DNA from: JALORV01 sp044225415
Lineage (GTDB): Bacteria > Pseudomonadota > Gammaproteobacteria > Burkholderiales > Burkholderiaceae_F
Length of the DNA: 15,709 nt
Assembly (NCBI GenBank): GCA_044225415.1
Contig: JBGAIO010000066.1
Location: 1-15,709, forward strand
Direction of reading: 5' to 3'
In this document: positions 6,653-12,224 of the stretch, piece by piece
How positions within the stretch are numbered: position 1 is the first letter of the stretch
How the letters are laid out: each line of letters starts with the position of its first letter
The notes under the pieces: model-generated
Told to the model about the DNA's origin: nothing
Seen by the model: the letters and a program-made list of their open reading frames with translations, nothing else
The model's database searches: none
Translations under genes and position numbers: made by a program

Positions 6653-7869
6653 TTTGGTCGCGCTGGCCGGCGTGCGCAGCGCTGGCCACCTGCGTTTCGT
6701 TGCTCGCAACTCCCGCGGCCGACGGCGCCGAGGGGCCCGCGAGGGCCGAAGCGAGTGCATTCGCGCCTGTTGCTGGCCAGGACGGCGAAACGGACGCCGT
6801 CGCAACCTGGCGGCAGCGCCTCATCGATCCGACTGACGGCGACCTGGATATCAGCGAACTGCTCGCGCATCCGTTTGCCTTCCTGCCGGTGCCGATCATC
6901 ATCACCGAGCCGGCGGTCGGCTACGGCGGCGGCGTGGCGGCCCTGTTCATCCAGCCGCGGCGCGAGGTCGGCGAGCAGGGCTGGGTGCGTCCCGACGTGT
7001 CGGTGGTGGGCGGTCTCGCGACGCAGAACGGCACGTGGATGGGCTTCGCCGCGGACTCGCGCTACTGGGTCGACGGCCGGCTGAAGACGCTGCTCGGCGC
7101 CGGCACCGGGCGCGTCAACCTGGACTTCTACGGGTTGGGCGAGGGCGCGCTGCGCGATGTCGGCATCGCCTATTCGCTGTCGGTCACCGGCGGCGTGGCG
7201 GAGGCCGACTGGCAACTGGCCGAGCACTCGCCGTGGTGGGTGGGCTTGCGCTATGCCTATGCCAGCGTCGACCCGAGCCTGCGCGACCGGCCGCTGTTTC
7301 CCGGACTGGTCGATCGCCTGCGCACGACGATATCGATGCCGGGACTGATACTGAACTACGACTCGCGCGACAACCTGTTCACGCCGACCCGCGGTCTGTA
7401 CTCGGGAACGTCGTACCAGATGTCGCGCGAGTCTCTCGGCGCGAGCGTGCAGTTCTCGCGCTTCGACCAGGTGCTGATGGGCTGGCTGGCGCTGCTCGAC
7501 AGCGTGACGCTGGGACTGCGGGGCGACTACGGCTCCGCATCGGGCGGCACGCCGTTCTACCTGCTGCCCTTCGTCGACATGCGCGGCGTGCAGGCGATGC
7601 GCTATTCCGGCCAGGCCATGGCGTCGGCGCAGGCCGAACTGAGATGGCAGTTCTACAAGCGTTGGAGCGCCGTGCTGTTCGGCGGAGCAGGGCGCACGCG
7701 CTCCGGGCGCGGGCCGATCACGGAGACCGACAACGTGGCGGCGGGCGGAGCGGGCTTCCGCTACGAGCTTGCCCGCAGGTTCGGCATGCACGTCGGCATC
7801 GACGTTGCGCACAGTCCGGGTACCAACGCGTTCTACATCATCGTCGGCAGCGCCTGGTCGCGACCCTGA
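6631..7869 (+). CDS. BamA/TamA-like (Omp85 superfamily) outer membrane beta-barrel protein
   Basis: This is a secreted 412-residue barrel protein. The GTG at 6631 is chosen because it gives a signal peptide: hydrophobic stretch ACAALATCVSLLA (14-26) with likely cleavage after the ADGA segment (about residue 33). This start overlaps ridA by 22 bases. A periplasmic lead of about 60 residues follows, then the barrel from GYGGGVAALF (98-107). The Omp85 hallmark NYDSRDNLFTPTRGLYSG is at 242-259, and MRGVQAMRYSGQAM (317-330) stands where Omp85 proteins have the RGF lid motif. No POTRA domain is present, so it is not the essential BamA; it resembles short surface-antigen D15-type proteins of unknown role. 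The GTG has only a weak GAG-type ribosome site. It could be read through coupling to ridA. Confidence 0.8.
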   Translation: MHRGGWIVWSRWPACAALATCVSLLATPAADGAEGPARAEASAFAPVAGQDGETDAVATWRQRLIDPTDGDLDISELLAHPFAFLPVPIIITEPAVGYGGGVAALFIQPRREVGEQGWVRPDVSVVGGLATQNGTWMGFAADSRYWVDGRLKTLLGAGTGRVNLDFYGLGEGALRDVGIAYSLSVTGGVAEADWQLAEHSPWWVGLRYAYASVDPSLRDRPLFPGLVDRLRTTISMPGLILNYDSRDNLFTPTRGLYSGTSYQMSRESLGASVQFSRFDQVLMGWLALLDSVTLGLRGDYGSASGGTPFYLLPFVDMRGVQAMRYSGQAMASAQAELRWQFYKRWSAVLFGGAGRTRSGRGPITETDNVAAGGAGFRYELARRFGMHVGIDVAHSPGTNAFYIIVGSAWSRP

Positions 7870-7935
7870 GCCGGTGCGACACAATCCGATCTCACACCCA
7901 CCATTCCGGCCAGCGACACTGCATCAGGAACGCCC

Positions 7936-8736
7936 ATGATCGACCGCTCCTTCCTCTTCGTTCCGGCCAATCGCCCGCAACGCTTCGACAAGGCCTGCGA
8001 GGCCGGCGCCGACGTCGCGATCATCGACCTCGAAGACGCGGTTGCACCGCCCGACAAGGCGGCTGCGCGGCAGGCCGTGCTCGAGTGGCTGGACGGCACC
8101 CGCGCCGTGTACCTGCGCATCAACGGCGCAGAGACCGACTGGCTGGCCGAAGACCTGCCGCTGCTGTCGCGGCCGGGCGTGCGCGGCGTGATGCTGCCCA
8201 AGGCCGAAAGCGCCGACACCATCGCGCGCGTGCACAGCGCAGGTCCGCAGCTCCCGGTCATCGCGCTGATCGAGAGCGCACGCGGCCTGCGCAATGTCGA
8301 AGCCATTGCGCAGGCCGGCTGTGCGCGGCTCGCGTTCGGATCGGTGGACTTCCAGCTCGACCTGGGCATCACCGGTGAAGGCGAGGAACTGCTGTTCGCG
8401 CGCTCCGCGCTGGTGCTGGCATCGCGCCTGGCGGGATTGCCTGCGCCCATCGACGGCGTGACCCTGGCGCTGGACGATGCCACGCAACTGGCGACCGACG
8501 TGTCCCGCGCCCGCCGTCTCGGCTTTGGCGGCAAGCTCTGCATCCATCCGCGCCAGGTGCAGGTCATCAACGATGGCTTCGCCGTTCCGCGGGCCGAGCT
8601 GGAGTGGGCGCGCCGCGTCATCGACGCGGCTGCGCAGGCGGGCGGCAACGCCGTGCGGCTGGACGGCAAGCTCATCGACCTGCCCATCATCGAGCGCGCC
8701 CGTGCGCTGCTGGCGTCTGCCGGAGGCCGGCCATGA
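7936..8736 (+). CDS. CitE-like CoA-ester lyase (HpcH/HpaI aldolase superfamily)
   Basis: This 266-residue TIM-barrel protein belongs to the CitE/malyl-CoA lyase family, which cleaves or forms C-C bonds in beta-hydroxyacyl thioesters (citryl-, malyl- or citramalyl-CoA) with Mg2+. The N terminus RSFLFVPANRPQRFDKACEA is typical. Expected residues are present: R61 (YLRING), E113 (ALIESARGL) and D138 (FGSVDFQLDLG), with the C-terminal FGGKLCIHPRQV for CoA binding. It stands alone without citD or citF, so it is not the subunit of citrate lyase but a stand-alone CitE-like enzyme; substrate unknown. AGGA six bases before the ATG supports the start. The stop codon overlaps the methyltransferase ATG (ATGA). 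Confidence 0.9.
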   Translation: MIDRSFLFVPANRPQRFDKACEAGADVAIIDLEDAVAPPDKAAARQAVLEWLDGTRAVYLRINGAETDWLAEDLPLLSRPGVRGVMLPKAESADTIARVHSAGPQLPVIALIESARGLRNVEAIAQAGCARLAFGSVDFQLDLGITGEGEELLFARSALVLASRLAGLPAPIDGVTLALDDATQLATDVSRARRLGFGGKLCIHPRQVQVINDGFAVPRAELEWARRVIDAAAQAGGNAVRLDGKLIDLPIIERARALLASAGGRP

Positions 8737-9437
8737 CCGTCATGGTGGAGGAACTGATCAGCGATGAAGCCGACTTCCTCGGGAAGGTCGTGCCGCTGGA
8801 GCGCGCGCGGCTGATCGAACTGGGTTGCGGCAAGGCCGACCTGGCGCGCAAGCTGTTGCAGGCCGGACGCATCCGCTCCGTGCTCGCGCTGGAGGTCGAC
8901 GCGAAGCAGCATGCCGCGAACGTCGCGGCGCCGGCGCCTCGCGACATGAGCTTCGTGCGCGCTGGCGCCGAAAGCATTCCGGCGCCCGATGCGCAGTTCG
9001 ACGTGGCGATGATGCTCAAGTCCCTGCATCACGTTCCGCTGCCGCTGCTGGACCAGGCGCTCGCCGAAATCCGGCGCGTGCTGGTGCCGGGCGGATACCT
9101 GTACGTGTCCGAGCCGGTCTACGCCGGGGAGTTCAACGACATCGTGAAGCTGTTCCACGACGAAGGCGTGGTGCGGGCGGCGGCGTACGAAGCACTGCGG
9201 CGGGCAATCGCCGGCGGCAGCTTCGAGGACGCGGGCGAGTACGTGTTCGACACGGCACTGCATTTCGTCGACTACGACGACTTCGTCAATCGCATCGTGC
9301 GCGTGACGCATTCGGACATGAGCCGGTACGACGCGGTCGCCGCTGCCGTCAGGACGCGCTTCGAGCCTCACCTGACGTCCAACGGGGCGCGCTTCGTCCG
9401 CCAGATGCGGGTCAATGTGCTGCGCCGGCCGCAGTGA
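8733..9437 (+). CDS. Class I SAM-dependent methyltransferase
   Basis: This 234-residue protein has the Rossmann-type SAM site: motif I LIELGCGKADLARKL (27-41), an acidic residue after the second strand (ALEVDAKQH, E54), then FDVAMMLKSLHHV and IRRVLVPGGYLYVSEPVYAG, which matches the Methyltransf_11 pattern. The target (small molecule or protein) cannot be read from it. The frame is open upstream through the citE-like gene, but the ATG at 8733, with GGAGG seven bases before it, starts just ahead of the fold. It overlaps the lyase stop as ATGA, so the pair should be coupled. Confidence 0.88.
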   Translation: MTVMVEELISDEADFLGKVVPLERARLIELGCGKADLARKLLQAGRIRSVLALEVDAKQHAANVAAPAPRDMSFVRAGAESIPAPDAQFDVAMMLKSLHHVPLPLLDQALAEIRRVLVPGGYLYVSEPVYAGEFNDIVKLFHDEGVVRAAAYEALRRAIAGGSFEDAGEYVFDTALHFVDYDDFVNRIVRVTHSDMSRYDAVAAAVRTRFEPHLTSNGARFVRQMRVNVLRRPQ

Positions 9438-9442
9438 TGCCG

Positions 9443-9471
9443 CTGGGGCACATGGCCCCGTCTCTGGGGCA
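9443..9471 (+). other. Pair of mutually exclusive hairpins after the methyltransferase gene
   Basis: GGGGC (9445-9449) can pair with GCCCC (9455-9459), or the same GCCCC can pair with a second GGGGC (9466-9470). The octamer CTGGGGCA is repeated at 9443-9450 and 9464-9471. No T-run follows. It may be a weak transcription end; regulation is speculative. Confidence 0.3.
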
Positions 9472-9487
9472 GACCACGGGCCGGTGC

Positions 9488-9516
9488 CTGCAATGAACCG
9501 CGAAATCCGCTATAGT
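9488..9516 (+). promoter_or_regulatory. Probable sigma-70 promoter of the initiator tRNA gene
   Basis: A good -10 box TATAGT (9511-9516) lies 18 bases before the mature tRNA. The hexamer CTGCAA (9488-9493), 17 bases further upstream, is only a half match to TTGACA. The spacing and distance fit a tRNA promoter with a short leader. Confidence 0.55.
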
Positions 9517-9534
9517 TTCGCTCTTACCAGATGC

Positions 9535-9611
9535 CGCGGGGTGGAGCAGTCTGGCAGCTCGTCGGGCTCATAACCCGAAGGTCGAAGGTTCAAATCCTTC
9601 CCCCGCAACCA
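9535..9611 (+). tRNA. Initiator tRNA-Met (CAT anticodon)
   Basis: This 77-base tRNA folds fully: acceptor CGCGGGG with CCCCGCA, D stem GAGC/GCTC, anticodon stem TCGGG/CCCGA, T stem GAAGG/CCTTC with loop TTCAAAT, and an encoded CCA end. The anticodon CAT is at 9569-9571. Two marks of the formylated initiator are present: the unpaired C1-A72 at the acceptor end and three G-C pairs (GGG/CCC) next to the anticodon loop. It differs from the E. coli initiator mainly in the T stem and a few D-loop bases. It is a single gene with its own promoter and terminator. Confidence 0.97.
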
Positions 9612-9619
9612 GTCTGAAT

Positions 9620-9653
9620 GCAAGGGCCTCCACGCGAGGCCCTTGCGCTTTCT
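9620..9653 (+). terminator. Rho-independent terminator of the tRNA gene
   Basis: GCAAGGGCCTC (9620-9630) pairs perfectly with GAGGCCCTTGC (9636-9646) around CACGC, followed by GCTTTCT. It starts nine bases after the tRNA CCA end. Confidence 0.8.
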
Positions 9654-9697
9654 GCAGTCGATGAGCAGCACTCAGCGACTATTGCACGGGAGGCTTG

Positions 9698-10705
9698 ATG
9701 TTCCGCGCCATCTACCTCGAGCAGTCCACCGATCCCTCGGCCGGCAAGGCCACCATCGCATCGCTGCGCGAACTCGACGAGAACTCGCTGCCGTCCGTGG
9801 CCGAGCGCGCGGTGCAGGTCGACGTTGCGTACTCGACGCTCAACTACAAAGACGCGCTTGCGCTGACCGGCCAGTCGCCGGTGGTGCGCAAGTGGCCGAT
9901 GGTGCCGGGCATCGATTTTGTCGGCACAGTGGCGGCCAGCGACGATCCCGCATGGAAGGCCGGTGATGCCGTGATCCTCAACGGCTGGGGCGTTGGCGAG
10001 ACGCATTGGGGCGGCCTGGCGCAGAAAGCCCGTGTCAGCGGCGACTGGCTGGTGCGACTGCCCGCCGCGCTGCGACCAGCCGACGCGATGGCCGTGGGGA
10101 CTGCTGGCTACACCGCGATGCTCAGCCTGCTTGCACTCGAGAAGCAGGGAGTGAAGCCCGGCGCGGGTGAGATCCTCGTCACGGGCGCCACCGGCGGTGT
10201 GGGTTCCTTTGCAGTCTCGCTGCTGGCGCGCCGCGGCCATACGGTCGTCGCGTCGACAGGCAAGACGAGCGAGCACGCGTATCTGAAGGAACTGGGCGCT
10301 GCGGAGATCATCGATCGCGCGGCATTGTCCGCGCCCGGCAAGCCGTTGCAGAAAGAGCGCTGGGCTGCAGTCATCGACTCGGTCGGCTCGCACACGCTGG
10401 CCAACGCCTGTGCATCGACGCGCTATGGCGGAACGGTAGCCGCCTGCGGGCTTGCGCAGGGCATGGATCTGCCGGTGACGGTCGCGCCCTTCATCCTGCG
10501 CGGCGTCTCGCTGGTCGGCATCGACAGCGTCATGGCGCCGAAGCTGTTGCGCGAGCAGGCGTGGGCGCGGCTGGCGACCGATATCGATCGCGCGACCTTC
10601 GATCGCATCGCGCGCCGGATCGGGCTGGCCGAGGCGATCAGCATCGCACCACAGATCCTCGCGGGAGCGGTGCGCGGTCGCCTCGTTGTCGACGTCAACG
10701 CCTGA
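9698..10705 (+). CDS. acuI: Acrylyl-CoA reductase / YhdH-type MDR oxidoreductase
   Basis: This 335-residue zinc-free medium-chain dehydrogenase/reductase matches the AcuI/YhdH family, which reduces acrylyl-CoA to propionyl-CoA with NADPH. Marks are STLNYKDALALTG (46-58), WPMVPGIDFVGTV (66-78), NGWGVGETHWGGLAQKARV (95-113) and the nucleotide site VTGATGGVGSFAV (161-173). The C-terminal GAVRGRLVVDVN is also typical. The ATG at 9698 has GGGAGG five bases upstream and is preferred to the TTG three bases before it. It is a single gene between the tRNA terminator and a run of hairpins. Whether the substrate here is acrylyl-CoA itself is inferred from the family. Confidence 0.9.
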   Translation: MFRAIYLEQSTDPSAGKATIASLRELDENSLPSVAERAVQVDVAYSTLNYKDALALTGQSPVVRKWPMVPGIDFVGTVAASDDPAWKAGDAVILNGWGVGETHWGGLAQKARVSGDWLVRLPAALRPADAMAVGTAGYTAMLSLLALEKQGVKPGAGEILVTGATGGVGSFAVSLLARRGHTVVASTGKTSEHAYLKELGAAEIIDRAALSAPGKPLQKERWAAVIDSVGSHTLANACASTRYGGTVAACGLAQGMDLPVTVAPFILRGVSLVGIDSVMAPKLLREQAWARLATDIDRATFDRIARRIGLAEAISIAPQILAGAVRGRLVVDVNA

Positions 10706-10710
10706 CCAAG

Positions 10711-10741
10711 TCCCGGCACGGGATCCGGCGTCGACGCCGGA
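10711..10741. repeat. Two adjacent small hairpins after acuI
   Basis: TCCCG-GCA-CGGGA (10711-10723) is followed at once by the perfect palindrome TCCGGCG-TCGA-CGCCGGA (10724-10741). They start five bases after the acuI stop codon and may end its transcription, although no T-run follows on the plus strand. Confidence 0.5.
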
Positions 10742-10743
10742 CG

Positions 10744-10770
10744 AAAAAAGGGCCCGATTGCTCGGGCCCT
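10744..10770 (-). terminator. Rho-independent terminator of the PEP-CTERM protease gene
   Basis: Read on the minus strand, GGGCCCGA pairs with TCGGGCCC (arms 10762-10769 and 10750-10757, four-base loop) and is followed by six T (10749-10744). It begins 29 bases after the protease stop codon. Confidence 0.85.
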
Positions 10771-10798
10771 GTCAGTGAACTGCAGTGACAACCGTCGA

Positions 10799-11908
10799 TC
10801 AGCTGCGCCGGCGGCGACGCACGCCGGCCAGTCCCAGCAGAGCAAGGCCGGCCAGTGCAAGTGAACCCGGTTCCGGCACTGAATTGCGAATCCACTCGAA
10901 GTACGAATACAGCAGGATGCCGCCGCCTTCGTCGCCGAAGTCGCCGTTCACGCAGACCACTTCGTTCGGCCAACCGCAGTAGTTGCCACCGAAGGTATTG
11001 TTGGCGACCAGGATGTAGTTGCCGCGCTCGTCTCTGACGAACGAGGGGCCACCGGAATCGCCGCCGCCGATGTGCGTCTCGACGTCATTGGCCAGCTGCT
11101 CCGAGCACACGTTGTAGAGCAGGCAGAACGTGTCGCGGTTGAAACCGTCCTTGGTGCCGTCGAAGTCGTAGTACCAGACCTCCATCGGACTGTCCGGGTC
11201 GTAGCCCTGTTCGTCGTCGGTGTCGTACAGATCCCAGACGTTCTGGCCTTTGCGCTTGATGCGGAAGTCCGGCGCAACCGTGTAGCCGGCAATTCCGTCG
11301 CCGCTACGGCCGTAGCCAACCATCGTGAACACGCTGTCCGTGGGCGCCAGGTTGCTTATGCCGTAGGTCTTGATACCGACGGGTACGTCGGTCGGCAGCT
11401 CGATGATCGCAATATCGTCGTTCAGGCACTGGCCCTGCAGCCCCGAGTTTGGCGGGCAGATTCCGAACCCGTTGTAGTCCGGGTTCATCGTCACTTTGTT
11501 TGCGGTGATGACGCCCCGAAGCGGGTCACCGACTACCGTGCTGGCGTTCAGGACGACGCGAACGTCATTCCCCGGCTTGGTGAGGTCAATGACATTCCCT
11601 TCACCCGTGGTGTCGATGCAGTGCGCCGCTGTCAGTACGTGACGTGGTGTGATCATCGTGCCGGAGCAGATGAAGCTCAGCCCGTCGTAACGGATGTTGA
11701 TGCTGACTACTCCGCTGAAGTCCGACGTCACCGTGTTCGGATCCACCCGGTTCGACGGCGAATCCGGAGGCACACCGGCAGGGTCGCCGGCAACGATCAT
11801 GGCTTCGTAACCGCCCGCCATGTTCGGCGCGGCCTGACTGTCTGAGGCCGCCAGAAGGCTGCCGACCCCGACCGCCAATGCAATTGGCACTGCTACTGCG
11901 AATCTCAT
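10799..11908 (-). CDS. Secreted trypsin-like serine protease with PEP-CTERM sorting signal
   Basis: This 369-residue protein has a signal peptide (MRFAVAVPIALAVGVGSLLA, cleavage near SQA-A at 26-27), an S1 peptidase domain and a C-terminal PEP-CTERM tail. The catalytic triad is complete: H96 (LTAAHC), D165 (CLNDDIAIIEL) and S285 (GGGDSGGPSF). The tail reads VPEPGSLALAGLALLGLAG (344-362) then RRRRRS, which is the recognition form for exosortase XrtA/EpsH: cleavage and export to the surface or polysaccharide matrix. Several cysteine pairs suggest disulfides in an exported protein. The ATG at 11908 is chosen over an upstream in-frame ATG because it starts the signal peptide and has GGGGGA before it. 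A sigma-54 promoter lies upstream and a strong terminator downstream. The substrate is unknown. Confidence 0.92.
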   Translation of the reverse strand: MRFAVAVPIALAVGVGSLLAASDSQAAPNMAGGYEAMIVAGDPAGVPPDSPSNRVDPNTVTSDFSGVVSINIRYDGLSFICSGTMITPRHVLTAAHCIDTTGEGNVIDLTKPGNDVRVVLNASTVVGDPLRGVITANKVTMNPDYNGFGICPPNSGLQGQCLNDDIAIIELPTDVPVGIKTYGISNLAPTDSVFTMVGYGRSGDGIAGYTVAPDFRIKRKGQNVWDLYDTDDEQGYDPDSPMEVWYYDFDGTKDGFNRDTFCLLYNVCSEQLANDVETHIGGGDSGGPSFVRDERGNYILVANNTFGGNYCGWPNEVVCVNGDFGDEGGGILLYSYFEWIRNSVPEPGSLALAGLALLGLAGVRRRRRS

Positions 11909-11957
11909 CCCGTTTTCCCCCAGAAGAATTCGCCTGTACCGGCGATGGTCGCACCAA

Positions 11958-11973
11958 AGCAAGGGTCGTTCCA
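11958..11973 (-). promoter_or_regulatory. Sigma-54 (RpoN) -24/-12 promoter for the PEP-CTERM protease gene
   Basis: Read on the minus strand the sequence is TGGAACGACCCTTGCT. Against the sigma-54 consensus TGGCACG-N4-TTGCW it differs only at the fourth base, with the required GG and GC exactly ten bases apart. Transcription would begin about 12 bases downstream, near 11947, giving a leader of roughly 40 bases before the ATG at 11908. The neighbouring prsR encodes a sigma-54 activator, which fits. Confidence 0.8.
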
Positions 11974-11993
11974 AGGGACTGCTGCGCTACAAG

Positions 11994-12023
11994 TCACTGA
12001 TCAGTAAAGGACCTTTCCGCGGA
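11994..12023. promoter_or_regulatory. Cluster of dyads upstream of the sigma-54 promoter, candidate activator site
   Basis: TCACTGA-TCAGTAA (11994-12007, 13 of 14 bases symmetric by arm with one mismatch), AAAGG-A-CCTTT (12006-12016) and TCCGCGGA (12016-12023) lie end to end, 20-50 bases beyond the -24 box. Activators such as PrsR bind dyads upstream of sigma-54 promoters, usually somewhat further away. The link is an inference. Confidence 0.35.
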
Positions 12024-12224
12024 CCGCCCACGACTGATGCCGCCGCTGTAAATTGCATCGACAGTCCGCGAGCGCAACGTTCGGATTTGCCGCGGATACT
12101 GAACAAACGAAAACTGGCCACTGACCGAGACTTCGCTACAGTCGGCGCCCACGCCAGCCCCGCCAATGCTTTCGTCGATGCTCGCCGCCGCGCAGACGAG
12201 CACAGCCCGCCACCGAGCCTGCCC

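Larger units (their letters stand above)
11909..12224. other. Divergent intergenic region between the PEP-CTERM protease gene and prsK
   Basis: No gene is seen in these 316 bases. On the minus strand they hold the leader and sigma-54 promoter of the protease gene. Between 11994 and 12023 three small palindromes lie side by side, and CCGCGGA occurs at 12017-12023 and again at 12090-12096. On the plus strand no convincing promoter for prsK was found: TACAGT at 12137-12142 has only a poor -35 partner, and there is no GG-N10-GC element. If prsK starts further upstream (ATG 12087), part of this is coding. Confidence 0.6.

Noticed and set aside
6565..7884. A 439-codon minus-strand frame opposite the Omp85-like gene
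   Set aside because: It is arginine- and histidine-rich with no domain; the opposite strand encodes a barrel with hallmark motifs.
7833..9371. A 512-codon minus-strand frame opposite the CitE-like and methyltransferase genes
   Set aside because: No motif or membrane pattern is seen, and both plus-strand genes have good ribosome sites and conserved residues.
12087..12224. ATG 12087 as the prsK start
   Set aside because: The 46 added residues are polar and unlike the membrane start of PrsK proteins; kept only as an alternative because the TTG at 12225 has a weak ribosome site.
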